A DNA stretch of 64,000 nucleotides from the NCBI RefSeq assembly GCF_003480255.1, contig NZ_QUIN01000006.1, positions 17,977 through 81,976 on the forward strand, written 5' to 3'. This DNA comes from Erysipelatoclostridium sp. AM42-17 (GTDB lineage: Bacteria > Bacillota_I > Bacilli_A > Erysipelotrichales > Coprobacillaceae). The notes below the pieces were generated by a model. It saw nothing but the letters and a program-made list of their open reading frames with translations. It did not search any database and was not told the origin of the DNA. Made by a program: the position numbers and the translations under genes. Positions 1-8,551 of the stretch are shown here, one piece after another; the stretch's first letter is position 1; every line of letters starts with the position of its first letter.

Positions 1-217
1 AAATCCTATTATGATTGATGGAACTGGAATGTGCGGATGCTGTCGTGTTACAGTTGATGGTAAAATTAAATTTGCTTGTGTAGATGGTCCTGATTTTGAT
101 GGATTACAAGTTGATTTTGATGAATTAATGGCTCGTCAAAGAATGTTTAAAGAAGAAGAACACGTTGTTGATGAAAAAGCAGACCGTATCTGTAATTTAA
201 TGGGAGGTGTAAAATAA
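1..217 (+). CDS. NfnA/SudB-like ferredoxin-NADP reductase subunit, C-terminal fragment
   Basis: Only the last 71 or so codons are in the window; the frame is open from base 2, so the gene begins upstream. The visible tail has a Cys cluster (GMCGCCRV, with another Cys in FACVDGPDFDG) typical of the 2Fe-2S-binding C-terminus of the dihydroorotate dehydrogenase electron-transfer/sulfide dehydrogenase family. In NfnAB this subunit carries FAD and a 2Fe-2S cluster and moves electrons between ferredoxin and NAD(P)H in the cytoplasm. Its stop overlaps the next start (TAATG), indicating translational coupling to an NfnB/GltA-like partner. Family call is firm; NfnA versus a sulfide dehydrogenase or glutamate synthase accessory role cannot be separated here. 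Confidence 0.8.
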   Translation, partial: NPIMIDGTGMCGCCRVTVDGKIKFACVDGPDFDGLQVDFDELMARQRMFKEEEHVVDEKADRICNLMGGVK

Positions 218-1605
218 TGCCTAATATGTCACCAAATAAGGTTAAAATGCCTGAACAAGATCCTAATGTAAGAAATAAAAACTTTGAAGAAGTTGCTTTA
301 GGATATACAAAAGAAATGGCTATGGAAGAAGCAACACGTTGCTTAAACTGTAGAAAACCATTTTGTATGGAAGGATGCCCAGTAGGGGTACCTATTCCTG
401 AATTTATTCAACATGTAGCTGCAGGAGAATTTGATGAAGCTTACTCTACAATTACTAGAGAAAATGCTTTACCTGCAATTTGTGGTCGTGTGTGTCCACA
501 AGAAAATCAATGTGAAGGACATTGTATTCGTGGTAAAAAAGCAGAATCTGTTGCGATTGGACGATTAGAAAGATTCGTTGCTGATTATCATCGTGAACAT
601 GGAAAAAATGTAGAATTAAATATTGAAAAGAACGGTAAGAAAGTAGCGGTTATTGGATCTGGACCAGCAGGAATCACTTGTGCTGGAGAATTAGCTAAAA
701 AAGGATATGATGTCACTGTATTTGAAGCTTTACATAAAACAGGTGGAGTTTTATCTTATGGTATTCCAGAATTCCGTTTACCTAAATCTTTAGTTCAAAA
801 AGAAGTAGATGGAGTTGCTGCTTTAGGTGTTGATTTTGAAACAAACGTTGTTGTAGGACGTTCAATCACAATTGATGAATTACAAGAACAAGGATATCAA
901 GGAATTTTCGTAGGTAGTGGAGCTGGACTTCCTCGTTTCCAAGGAATTCCAGGAGAAAACTTAAATGGTGTTTATGCTGCCAATGAATTCTTAACACGTG
1001 TTAACTTGATGAAAGGATATCAATTCCCAGAACATCCTACACCAGTTAAGATTACAGATACAGTATGTGTCGTTGGAGCTGGTAACGTAGCTATGGATGC
1101 AGCGAGAACAGCAAAACGTTTAGGTGCTAAAAATGTTTATATCGTTTATCGTCGTGGACCTGAAGAAGTACCTGCTCGTGCTGAAGAAGTACATCACGCT
1201 AAAGAAGAAGGTATTATCTTTAAATTACTAACAAATCCAGTTAAAATCAATGGTGAAGATGGTTGGGTTAAATCTATGGAATGTATTGAAATGGAATTAG
1301 GTGAACCTGATGCATCTGGAAGAAGAAGACCAATCGCTAAAGAAGGTTCTAACTTCACAATTGAAACAGGTACTGTTATTGTTGCGATTGGACAAAGTCC
1401 TAACCCATTAATTAGACATACAACACCTGGATTGGATTGCCAATCTTGGGGTGGAATTATCGTTGAAGAAGATACAATGAAAACATCTAAAGATGGTGTC
1501 TATGCTGGTGGCGATGTTGTTACTGGTGCAGCAACAGTTATCTTAGCTATGGGTGCTGGTAAAAAAGCAGCTCAAGCTATGGATGAATATTTAAAAAATA
1601 AATAA
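217..1605 (+). CDS. NfnB/GltA-like NADPH-dependent oxidoreductase subunit (glutamate synthase small-subunit family)
   Basis: A 462-residue protein of the usual length for glutamate synthase beta subunit/NfnB. The N-terminus has two Cys clusters for 4Fe-4S centres (CLNCRKPFCMEGCPVG near residues 42-56 and CGRVCPQENQCEGHC near 89-103). A Rossmann FAD motif (VIGSGPAGITCAG) lies near residue 145 and an NADP-binding motif (VVGAGNVAMDAA) near 287; the C-terminus has the FAD motif YAGGDVVTGAATV. No glutamate synthase large subunit is visible. Pairing with the upstream flavoprotein favours an NfnAB transhydrogenase, which balances ferredoxin, NADH and NADPH in fermenters; annotation as gltA/gltD would be the alternative. 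Confidence 0.85.
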   Translation: MPNMSPNKVKMPEQDPNVRNKNFEEVALGYTKEMAMEEATRCLNCRKPFCMEGCPVGVPIPEFIQHVAAGEFDEAYSTITRENALPAICGRVCPQENQCEGHCIRGKKAESVAIGRLERFVADYHREHGKNVELNIEKNGKKVAVIGSGPAGITCAGELAKKGYDVTVFEALHKTGGVLSYGIPEFRLPKSLVQKEVDGVAALGVDFETNVVVGRSITIDELQEQGYQGIFVGSGAGLPRFQGIPGENLNGVYAANEFLTRVNLMKGYQFPEHPTPVKITDTVCVVGAGNVAMDAARTAKRLGAKNVYIVYRRGPEEVPARAEEVHHAKEEGIIFKLLTNPVKINGEDGWVKSMECIEMELGEPDASGRRRPIAKEGSNFTIETGTVIVAIGQSPNPLIRHTTPGLDCQSWGGIIVEEDTMKTSKDGVYAGGDVVTGAATVILAMGAGKKAAQAMDEYLKNK

Positions 1606-1610
1606 TAGAG

Positions 1611-1639
1611 AAGCTATTCTTAATTGAATAGCTTTTTTT
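1611..1639 (+). terminator. Rho-independent terminator after nfnB-like gene
   Basis: Nine-base arms AAGCTATTC and GAATAGCTT with a 6-nt loop, followed by a T tract. Confidence 0.85.
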
Positions 1640-1653
1640 ATATCACTTAGTTG

Positions 1654-1692
1654 AATACATTCGTTGACCTGAGTCAATGAATGTATTATATT
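1654..1692 (+). promoter_or_regulatory. Promoter with overlapping inverted-repeat operator of the TetR gene
   Basis: Left arm AATACATTCGTTGAC (1654-1668) and right arm GTCAATGAATGTATT (1673-1687) are 15-bp inverted repeats with a single mismatch and a 4-bp spacer. A -35 TTGACC (1664-1669) and -10 TATATT (1687-1692), 17 bp apart, lie inside or beside it. A repressor bound here would block its own promoter, as is usual for TetR regulators. Binding is inferred. Confidence 0.7.
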
Positions 1693-1710
1693 ATAGGCAG
1701 GAGGATGAAT

Positions 1711-2301
1711 ATGGGGAAAAGACAAGAAGCAGCATTAGAAACAAAAAAGAAGATCATTGAGGCTGTTAAGCAATTACTTGAACAAAAAAGTCCCGAAGAA
1801 ATCAGTATTGAAGAAATCACAAAGAAGGCCTGTATTGCTAAGGGAAGTTTTTATACACACTTTAAACGTAAAGAAGATGTTATTTTAGAAATAGATTTTC
1901 AAGAATATGCTTTTTTAAAGGATGATGTAAGTCGTATTCAAGGAGTTGAACAACAACTTTCGTATTATCTTATACAATCAGTAAAGATTATTGAAAAAAA
2001 TAGTTTATCAGTAGCGAGACAATGGATGAAAGGCGCTGTTGCTCCTTTACAAGAAGAAAAAGCAGGTACCAGAAAATATCGTTTTGATTATGATAATATT
2101 CTTTCAATTTTAAACAATGGAATTGATCAAAAAGAATTAAAACAAACAACACCGGTAGAAATTCTAACTGAAATGATGATGAATCAGTATTATGGTGCTG
2201 TAGCATCTTGGTGTATTCTGGGTCAAGAACGTTCTTTAGTTTCTATGATGGAACATTATTGTCAATATGAACTTAAAATATTATTGCAAGATTACCAATA
2301 G
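1711..2301 (+). CDS. TetR/AcrR family transcriptional regulator
   Basis: About 196 residues. The N-terminal TetR helix-turn-helix is clear: TKKKIIEAVKQLLEQK, then SIEEITKKACIAKGSFYTHFKRKEDVI, with the GSFYTHF recognition-helix signature. The C-terminal ligand domain is not family-specific. I chose ATG 1711, six bases after AGGAGG (1699-1704); the ATG at 1705 abuts the ribosome binding site, and upstream ATG 1681 lies in the operator. It is followed after 11 bp by two damaged aldo/keto reductase genes that have their own ribosome binding sites and probably share its transcript, so it likely represses itself and those genes. Ligand unknown. Confidence 0.9.
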   Translation: MGKRQEAALETKKKIIEAVKQLLEQKSPEEISIEEITKKACIAKGSFYTHFKRKEDVILEIDFQEYAFLKDDVSRIQGVEQQLSYYLIQSVKIIEKNSLSVARQWMKGAVAPLQEEKAGTRKYRFDYDNILSILNNGIDQKELKQTTPVEILTEMMMNQYYGAVASWCILGQERSLVSMMEHYCQYELKILLQDYQ

Positions 2302-2312
2302 GAGGATAAAAA

Positions 2313-3171
2313 ATGGAATATGTAACATTAAATAATGGTCTAAAAATGCCATTATAAGGATTTGGTGTTTACCAAGTTATAGATGAAAAAGAATGTGAAG
2401 AATCAGTTTATCAAGTTATTAAAGCAGGATATCGTCTAATTGATACTGCTGCTGTTTATCAAAATGAAGTCGCAGTTGGAAAAGCCATAAAAAAGGCAAT
2501 CAATGAAGGTATTGTTACAAGAGAAGACTTATTTATTACAACGAAGTTAAGGTTACAAGATTATAACCAAGTACAAAAAGCAATAGATACATCATTGAAT
2601 AAATTAGGTTTAGATTATGTGAATCTTTATTTCATCAACCGATGGGAGATTATATTGGTGCATATCGTGTGATGGAAGAAAATTATAAAGCAGGGAAATA
2701 AAAGCAATCGGCGTATGTAACAGTTATCCCTATATTTTAGCGGATATTTGTGAAACAGTAGACATCATTCCAGCAGTTAATCAAATAGAACTCCATCCTT
2801 TTTTTCAACAGCCACTTGCTTTAAAAACGGCTCAAAAATATGGTGTCGTTTTAGAAGCATGGGGTCCTTTTGCTGAAGGTGGTCATGGTATTTTTACACA
2901 TCCAGTATTAACTGAAATTGGTAAAAAATATCACAAAACAGCAGCCCAAGTTGCTTTAAGATGGAATATTGAAAGAGGAGTTGTCGTTATTCCTAAATCA
3001 GTCCATCTAGATCGTATCTTACAAAATATTGATGTTTGGGATTTTAAATTAGATCAAGAAGACATGGATAAAATAGCAAAATTAGATACGGGAAAGAGTG
3101 ATATTGTTAATCATTTTGATCCTGAATTTGTAAGTATGGTACATAGTGTTAAAGCACATGAGGAGGAATAA
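2313..3171 (+). pseudogene. Aldo/keto reductase, broken by a nonsense codon and two frameshifts
   Basis: Translation from ATG 2313 (AGGAGG just upstream) starts like an aldo/keto reductase (MEYVTLNNGLKMPL) but meets TAA at 2355, where the family has a Leu or Ile before GFGVYQ. Homology then runs on (AGYRLIDTAAVYQNE, the catalytic-Tyr region) to about 2634, where one or four bases are missing before the GDYIGAYRVMEE stretch. A second slip near 2698 (probably one A lost in GGGAAATAAAAG) precedes AIGVCNSYP. The last part reads through LEAWGPFAEGG and IPKS to TAA at 3169-3171. The intact product would be a cytosolic NADPH-dependent reductase of about 280 residues. Sequencing error at three sites is possible but less likely than decay. 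Confidence 0.85.
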
Positions 3172-3172
3172 T

Positions 3173-4012
3173 ATGGAAACAGTAAAATTAAATGATGGTC
3201 ATGAAATACCAGCTATTGGGTTTGGGGTATTTATGATTGATAATAATGGACCAACATATGATGCAGTGTTACAAGCATTAAAAGCAGGATATCGTCATAT
3301 TGATACTGCTGCTTATTTCAATGAAGAAGATGTAGGGAAAGCTATTAAAGATAGTGGTATTGATAGAAAAGAAATCTTTATTACAAGTAAATTGTTGTTA
3401 CAAGATTATGGATATGAACAAGCTAAAGTAGGAATTGCAAGATCACTTAGAAAATTAGGAACAGAATATATTGATTTATATTTAATTCCTCAACCTTATG
3501 GTGATGTTTTAGGAGCATGGAAAGCTTTAGAAGAGGCAAAAGAAAAAGGATAAATTAAATCTATTGGTGTAAGTAATATGACACCTCATCTATGGAATCA
3601 ATTTGTACCTCATTTCAAAACCAAACCGGCAGTGAACCAAGTAGAATGTAATCCTTTTTGTCAACAAAAAGAATTAAGAAAGATTATGGCTCAAGATGAT
3701 GTCAAATTAGAATGTTATTATCCTTTAGGACATGGTAATAAAGAACTATTAAATCATTCTTTAGTACAACAATTAGCTCATAAATATCATAAGAATGCCG
3801 GACAAATCATCCTTAGATTTGAAGTACAAGATGGACTGATTGTTTTACCTAAATCTTCACAAAAAGAACGTATTAAAGGAAATATTGATATTTTTGATTT
3901 TTCTTTAACTGAAAGTGAAATGAGACAATTAGATACAGGTAAAACATCTCATGATCCTGAAGCACCAGGTATTGAAGAGATGCTTAGAAATGCCTTTGTT
4001 ATTGAAGATTAA
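3173..4012 (+). pseudogene. Aldo/keto reductase interrupted by one in-frame stop
   Basis: Second member of the same family, starting two bases after the first one's frame ends, with GAGGAGG upstream. The reading frame is intact for about 280 codons except TAA at 3551-3553 (codon 127), in the stretch EEAKEKG-stop-IKSIGVSNM, where relatives have Lys or Leu. N-terminal AKR landmarks (GFGVFM, AGYRHIDTAAYFNEE with the catalytic Asp/Tyr region) and C-terminal ones (NQVECNPF, CYYPLGHG, LPKSS) are all present. The truncated N-terminal product would lack the cofactor-binding half and should be inactive. A single substitution (for example AAA or TTA to TAA) would explain it. Confidence 0.85.
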
Positions 4013-4013
4013 T

Positions 4014-4040
4014 AAAAAGCACGAAAGTGCTTTTTATTTT
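4014..4040 (+). terminator. Terminator after the aldo/keto reductase pair
   Basis: Stem AAAAAGCAC / GTGCTTTTT with a GAAA tetraloop and trailing T-rich tract. Confidence 0.85.
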
Positions 4041-4061
4041 ATGAAAATCTTTCTTTATTTT

Positions 4062-4087
4062 TTTATCTTATTATATAATAAGATAAA
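4062..4087. promoter_or_regulatory. Perfect 26-bp palindrome upstream of the mannosidase gene, containing a -10-like TATAAT
   Basis: The half TTTATCTTATTAT (4062-4074) is followed without spacer by its exact reverse complement (4075-4087). TATAAT at 4074-4079 lies at the centre and the AGGAG ribosome site begins at the 3' edge. It could be an operator or a 5'-end hairpin; a -35 box is not convincing. Confidence 0.5.
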
Positions 4088-4098
4088 GGAGACTAATT

Positions 4099-5376
4099 AT
4101 GATAACATCACAAATTAAGGAAGTACTAAAACAAGCAGATTATGTATTAAAAGATAATCCTGTATTATTAAAAATGTTCAAACAATGTTTTGTTTCAACG
4201 ATTGAAACAACTTTAAAAAAAGTTAATGATAATGAAACTTTTGTCATTACAGGAGATATTCCTGCTATGTGGTTGCGAGATTCTTCTGCTCAAGTGAATC
4301 ACTATTTACCTCTTGTATCAAAAGATCAAGAATTATCCGATTTAATTGCGGGACTTATTAATAAACAGGTTCAATGTATTTTATTAGATCCTTATGCTAA
4401 TGCTTTTAATTTAAACCCGGTCTATGAAAGAGAATATTATGATTGTACAGACATGAATCCGATGATTTGGGAAAGAAAATACGAAGTTGATTCATTATGC
4501 TATCCAGTTCGTTTAGCATATCAGTTTTATAAACAAAGTCAACGATACGATATTTTTACGCCTGATTTTTTAAAAGCCATGCATAAAATCGTGGATACAT
4601 TTGTATTAGAACAAGATCATCGTCTTTCAACATATCGCTTTGAAAGACCGATTGCTAGAACTTGGAAACGTGAAGAAACAGAGACCTTAAAAAGAAAGGG
4701 GAAAGGTTTACCGGTTAATGAAACTGGAATGACATGGAGTGCTTTTAGACCAAGTGATGATGCTTGTCGTTTTAATTATCTTATTCCTGCCAATATGTTT
4801 GCGAGTGTGATATTAGAATATATTAAAGAATTTGCTAGAGAAATTTATCATGATGATGTTTTATATGAAAAAGCAAGACAATTAAAATGGGATATTGATT
4901 ATGGTATTCAATGTTATGGTATTTACCTTCATCCTCAATTTGGTAAAATGTATGCTTATGAAACAGATGGTTTTGGTAATTATTGTTTAATGGATGATGC
5001 CAATGTACCTTCTTTACTTTCTATGCCTTATTTAGGTTATTGTACAAAAGACGATGTACTTTACCAACATACACGATCATTTATTTTAAGTCATCATAAT
5101 CCTTATTTTTATCAAGGAACATGTGCCAGTGGTATTGGTAGTCCTCATACTCCAGAGAATTATATTTGGCATATTGCTTTATCAATGCAAGGATTAACAG
5201 GTTCTAAAGAAGAAGCGAAAGAAATGATTGATTTAATTTTAAAAACAAATAATAATGAAGGTTTATGTCATGAGGGATTTAATAAAGATCAACCAAGTGA
5301 ATATACAAGACCTTGGTTTGCTTGGGCCAATTCATTATTTGCTGAATTGGTATATCAAACCTATTTTGTAAAATAA
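4099..5376 (+). CDS. Glycoside hydrolase family 125 alpha-mannosidase
   Basis: A 425-residue protein matching the GH125 (formerly DUF1237) family, metal-independent exo-alpha-1,6-mannosidases that trim mannose from N-glycan-derived or yeast-type mannan fragments. The early motif GDIPAMWLRDSSAQ and the later YDCTDMNPMIWERKYEVDSLCYP, TGMTWSAFRPSDDAC and DANVPSLLSMPYLGY blocks are characteristic. There is no signal peptide, so it should act on imported oligosaccharide in the cytoplasm. It stands alone between two terminators with a palindrome overlapping its start region. No sugar transporter is adjacent. Specificity beyond alpha-mannoside is inferred from the family. Confidence 0.88.
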   Translation: MITSQIKEVLKQADYVLKDNPVLLKMFKQCFVSTIETTLKKVNDNETFVITGDIPAMWLRDSSAQVNHYLPLVSKDQELSDLIAGLINKQVQCILLDPYANAFNLNPVYEREYYDCTDMNPMIWERKYEVDSLCYPVRLAYQFYKQSQRYDIFTPDFLKAMHKIVDTFVLEQDHRLSTYRFERPIARTWKREETETLKRKGKGLPVNETGMTWSAFRPSDDACRFNYLIPANMFASVILEYIKEFAREIYHDDVLYEKARQLKWDIDYGIQCYGIYLHPQFGKMYAYETDGFGNYCLMDDANVPSLLSMPYLGYCTKDDVLYQHTRSFILSHHNPYFYQGTCASGIGSPHTPENYIWHIALSMQGLTGSKEEAKEMIDLILKTNNNEGLCHEGFNKDQPSEYTRPWFAWANSLFAELVYQTYFVK

Positions 5377-5398
5377 AAAAGCACTAAGGTGCTTTTTT
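5375..5398. terminator. Bidirectional terminator shared by the mannosidase gene and clpP
   Basis: AAAAAAGCAC / GTGCTTTTTT with a TAAG loop; it overlaps both stop codons and has A and T tracts on either side, so it can serve both convergent genes. Confidence 0.85.
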
Positions 5399-5968
5399 AA
5401 TTATTTCATCAATTAAACCATATTGTAAGGCATCTTCAGGATCCATAAAATAGTCACGTTCCGTATCATCCATAACTTTTTCTAATGGTTGATGAGTGTT
5501 CTTGGATAATAGACGTGCAAGTTTTGCTTTTTGTTTAATAATTCTTTTGGCATTGATTTCTAAATCAGTAGCTTGACCTTCAATGGTTCCTAAAGGCTGA
5601 TGAATCATGATTTCACTATTAGGTAAGGCACAGCGTTTACCTGCTTGACCGGAACTCAGTAAAAAGGCAGCCATACTTGCTGCCATGCCACAACATATTG
5701 TGCTGACATCACAGGAAACAAAGTTCATCGTATCATAAATAGCAAAACCGGCTGAAACACTGCCACCAGGAGAATTAATGTACATAAAAATATCTTGGTG
5801 ACTGTCTTTGGCTTCCAAATATAACAGTTGACCAATAATAGAACTAGCCATTTGATCATCAATAGCGCCTGTTAATAAAATAATTCTTTCTTCTAATAGT
5901 CGAGAATAAATATCATAAGCATATTGGGTTGTTTGATTCTTTTCAATTACAGTAGGAATAAAATGCAT
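5384..5968 (-). CDS. clpP: ATP-dependent Clp protease proteolytic subunit
   Basis: At 194 residues this has the normal ClpP length. The catalytic serine lies in GMAASMAAF, the histidine in EIMIHQPLG and the aspartate in DDTERDYFM. ClpP forms a double heptameric barrel that degrades substrates unfolded by ClpX or ClpC-type ATPases in the cytoplasm. GGAGG (5976-5980) precedes ATG by eight bases. The gene is monocistronic and divergent from gapA; I saw no tandem CtsR heptads in the 245-bp intergenic region, so heat-shock control by CtsR is not supported by the sequence. Confidence 0.95.
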   Translation of the reverse strand: MHFIPTVIEKNQTTQYAYDIYSRLLEERIILLTGAIDDQMASSIIGQLLYLEAKDSHQDIFMYINSPGGSVSAGFAIYDTMNFVSCDVSTICCGMAASMAAFLLSSGQAGKRCALPNSEIMIHQPLGTIEGQATDLEINAKRIIKQKAKLARLLSKNTHQPLEKVMDDTERDYFMDPEDALQYGLIDEIIKKAP

Positions 5969-6146
5969 AACTTGACCTCCATATTTAAGTATAGTTCATA
6001 AATTCATTATTATTCTTAAAACATATTTTAAGGAATGAATAAAAAAAGAAGTATAAAATTACGAATAATAGAAAAGAATATAGATTATGACAATGGTGAG
6101 TTATAAAAAAAGAAAAATTATTTTACATGAAACCCTTTTCAATAGG

Positions 6147-6175
6147 TTGCTTTTAATAGGGGTTTGACTTATAAT
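6147..6175 (+). promoter_or_regulatory. gapA promoter
   Basis: -35 TTGCTT (6147-6152), 17-bp spacer, -10 TATAAT (6170-6175). Strong consensus match about 40 bp before the gapA start. Confidence 0.75.
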
Positions 6176-6214
6176 ATGGTCATAAAAGATATTTCAAGGA
6201 GGAATAAAATTAAA

Positions 6215-7228
6215 ATGGCAGTAAAAGTAGCAATTAATGGATTCGGACGTATCGGACGTCTTGCATTCAGACAAATGTTTAACGCTGAAGGATATGAAGT
6301 AGTTGCAATCAACGACTTAACTGATCCTAAAATGTTAGCACATTTATTAAAATATGATTCAGCACAAGGTAAATATGCTTTAGCTGATACAGTAAAAGCT
6401 GGTGAAGGATCAATCACAGTAGATGGTAAAGAAATTAAAATCTACGCAGAAGCTGATGCTTCAAAATTACCTTGGGGAGATTTAGGAGTAGACGTAGTAT
6501 TAGAATGTACTGGTTTCTACACTTCTAAAGCTAAATCTCAAGCTCATATCGATGCAGGAGCTAAAAAAGTTGTTATCTCTGCACCAGCAGGAAATGACTT
6601 ACCAACAGTTGTATTCGGTGTAAACGAAGGTGTATTAACTGCAGAAGACAAAATCATCTCAGCAGCTTCATGTACAACTAACTGTTTAGCACCAATGGCT
6701 AACGCTTTAAATAACTTAGCTCCAATCAAATCAGGTATCATGTTAACAGTACATGCTTACACTGGTGACCAAATGGTATTAGATGGACCTCATAGAAAAG
6801 GTGACTTAAGAAGAGCTCGTGCAGCTGCAGTAAATATCGTACCTAACTCAACAGGTGCTGCAAAAGCAATCGGATTAGTTATCCCAGAATTAAACGGAAA
6901 ATTAATCGGTTCTGCACAACGTGTACCAGTTCCAACTGGATCAACTACTATCTTAACTTCAGTTGTTGAAGGTGAAGTAACAGTTGAACAAGTTAACGCA
7001 GCTATGAAAGCAGCAACAACTCCATCATTCGGATATACTGAAGAATTATTAGTATCTTCTGATATCGTTGGTATGACTTATGGATCATTATTCGATGCAA
7101 CTCAAACTATGGTTAAACCATTAGACAACGGAACTACTGAAGTTCAAACAGTTGCTTGGTATGACAACGAAAACTCATATACTTCTAACATGGTTAGAAC
7201 TATTAAATATTTCGCTGAATTAGCATAA
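6215..7228 (+). CDS. gapA: Glyceraldehyde-3-phosphate dehydrogenase
   Basis: A 337-residue cytosolic type I GAPDH that oxidises glyceraldehyde-3-phosphate to 1,3-bisphosphoglycerate with NAD. The N-terminal [14 protein letters not shown]ossmann motif and the catalytic [13 protein letters not shown] (Cys153) are intact, as are the substrate-binding [14 protein letters not shown] and the C-terminal [14 protein letters not shown] 6215 is chosen because AAGGAGG lies ten bases upstream; the in-frame ATG farther upstream is inside the promoter. The codons look highly optimised, like the ribosomal genes. It is a single-gene unit, apart from pgk-tpiA. Confidence 0.97.
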   Translation: MAVKVAINGFGRIGRLAFRQMFNAEGYEVVAINDLTDPKMLAHLLKYDSAQGKYALADTVKAGEGSITVDGKEIKIYAEADASKLPWGDLGVDVVLECTGFYTSKAKSQAHIDAGAKKVVISAPAGNDLPTVVFGVNEGVLTAEDKIISAASCTTNCLAPMANALNNLAPIKSGIMLTVHAYTGDQMVLDGPHRKGDLRRARAAAVNIVPNSTGAAKAIGLVIPELNGKLIGSAQRVPVPTGSTTILTSVVEGEVTVEQVNAAMKAATTPSFGYTEELLVSSDIVGMTYGSLFDATQTMVKPLDNGTTEVQTVAWYDNENSYTSNMVRTIKYFAELA

Positions 7229-7245
7229 TCCAATTGTGAAACAAC

Positions 7246-7280
7246 AAAAAGGGATCTTGAAAAATAAGATTCCTTTTTTT
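7246..7280 (+). terminator. gapA terminator
   Basis: AAAAAGGGATCTT pairs with AAGATTCCTTTTT (one G-T wobble), followed by T tract. Confidence 0.85.
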
Positions 7281-7358
7281 GTGTCTTATAACTAACTCAT
7301 AAATCAAAGTGTTTTTGGTTTGTGAGTTTTATTTTGAATGAAAAATATATAAAAACTA

Positions 7359-7392
7359 TTGACATCTAATTCATATAGGTTTAATATGAATT
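7359..7392 (+). promoter_or_regulatory. Promoter of the met transporter operon, with a palindrome over the -10
   Basis: -35 TTGACA (7359-7364), 17-bp spacer, -10 TAATAT (7382-7387). Arms AATTCATAT (7368-7376) and ATATGAATT (7384-7392) form a perfect 9-bp inverted repeat with a 7-bp spacer that covers the -10, so it could be a repressor site in addition to the downstream T-box. Confidence 0.7.
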
Positions 7393-7404
7393 ACGCAATA
7401 CAAC

Positions 7405-7660
7405 AAAGACATTGAAAAGGAAAGTAATTTATCAAACATGCATAGAGAATTCTTGGTTGGTGAAAAAGAAAGATGAATGATAAACGAAGATGGCCTTGGA
7501 GTTGCATACCGAACCTGATTACAGGCTAGGCTATGACGGTTTCACCCGTTACAGTGATAGAGTATGATAGTACTCGATGAGGAAATAATTGTGAAATTAT
7601 TTTAAATTAAGGTGGTAACACGGGGTATAACTCGTCCTTTAGATAAGGATGAGTTTTTTG
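7405..7660 (+). promoter_or_regulatory. T-box riboswitch, methionine type, upstream of metQNI
   Basis: Most of the 468-bp gap between gapA and metQ. Stem I shows the AGTA specifier-loop motif (near 7423), an AGAGA-like bulge (7444-7448), and specifier codon ATG at 7490-7492 followed by a purine and the basal helix AAGG/CCTT. A stem III-like hairpin GAGTA/TACTC follows near 7559-7574. The T-box AAGGTGGTAACACGG (7609-7623) has T after TGG, expected to pair with discriminator A of tRNA-Met. A terminator AACTCGTCCTT/AAGGATGAGTT plus T tract (7629-7659) follows. Uncharged tRNA-Met would favour the antiterminator and turn on transport. Structure is hand-folded. Confidence 0.9.
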
Positions 7661-7697
7661 TTTGTTGTGTTGAAAATAAACGAGGGGGAAAATAAAA

Positions 7698-8510
7698 ATG
7701 AAAAAAGGATTAAAATTATTATTATCGGCAGCATTTGCATTAACACTTGCAGGATGCGCTAATGGGTCATCAAATGATGATAAAACAATTAAAGTAGGAG
7801 CAACAGCAATACCACATGCACAAATTCTCAATGATGTGGTAAAGGATGAATTAAAAGATAAAGGGTATAAATTAAAAGTAGTAGAATTTACTGATTATGT
7901 TAAACCTAATACTTCTTTAGAAGATGGAGATTTAGATGCAAACTATTTCCAAACTTTATCTTATTTACAAGCTCAAAATAAACAAAGAGGTTTGCATTTA
8001 AAAGCGGTAGCAGGAATTCATTATGAAGCAATGGGAATTTATTCTCAAGATATTAAATCATTAGATGATATTAAAGATGGAGCTTCTATTGCTATTCCAA
8101 ACGATACTTCTAATGAATCAAGAGCGTTAGCTTTATTACAAAAACAAGGTTTAATTAAGTTAAACAATGATAAAAATTATAACTTACAAAGCATTACTTC
8201 AAATCCACACAATTATCAATTTAAAGAATTAGAAGCAGCTAATTTACCTAATAACTTACCAGATGTAGATGTAGCGGTTATTAATGGTAACTATGCTTTA
8301 GAACATAACTTAGGAGATAAAGCAAATGTCTTAGTAGCAGAAGATTTCACTGATCAAGAAGCTAAACCATATATTAATTATTTAGTAGTTAAAGAAGGAA
8401 ATGAAAAATCTGCTAAAACAAAAGCATTAAAGAAAGCATTACAATCAGATGCAGTAAAAGAATATATTAAAAAATATAAAGGTTCTGTAAAAGACGTATT
8501 TACTGATTAA
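7698..8510 (+). CDS. metQ: Methionine ABC transporter substrate-binding lipoprotein
   Basis: A 270-residue lipoprotein of the NlpA/MetQ family. The signal peptide ends in a lipobox LAGC with Cys20 as the predicted lipidation site, so Lgt encoded downstream would anchor it to the membrane outer face. Family motifs include KVGATAIPHAQIL, the DYVKPNTSLEDGDLDANYFQ block and AVINGNYAL. It captures methionine and delivers it to MetNI. It is the first gene of the T-box-controlled operon metQ-metN-metI, and its stop lies 41 bp before the MetN start. The Met T-box supports methionine over other substrates of the family. Confidence 0.95.
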   Translation: MKKGLKLLLSAAFALTLAGCANGSSNDDKTIKVGATAIPHAQILNDVVKDELKDKGYKLKVVEFTDYVKPNTSLEDGDLDANYFQTLSYLQAQNKQRGLHLKAVAGIHYEAMGIYSQDIKSLDDIKDGASIAIPNDTSNESRALALLQKQGLIKLNNDKNYNLQSITSNPHNYQFKELEAANLPNNLPDVDVAVINGNYALEHNLGDKANVLVAEDFTDQEAKPYINYLVVKEGNEKSAKTKALKKALQSDAVKEYIKKYKGSVKDVFTD

Positions 8511-8551
8511 TGATAAGGGCTGATGTTTACAATTTGAAAGGAACATATAAA

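Noticed and set aside
5969..6146. CtsR or HrcA box before clpP
   Set aside because: No tandem GGTCAAA-type heptads or CIRCE-like inverted repeat found.
6164..6214. Longer N-terminus for gapA
   Set aside because: The extra codons lie in the promoter, and AAGGAGG sets ATG 6215. Similar upstream in-frame starts of rplK, leuA, ilvC, rpsL, rplJ and tpiA were rejected for the same reason.
7405..7660. tRNA gene in the metQ leader
   Set aside because: The stem-loops belong to a T-box leader (specifier, T-box motif and terminator), with no cloverleaf.
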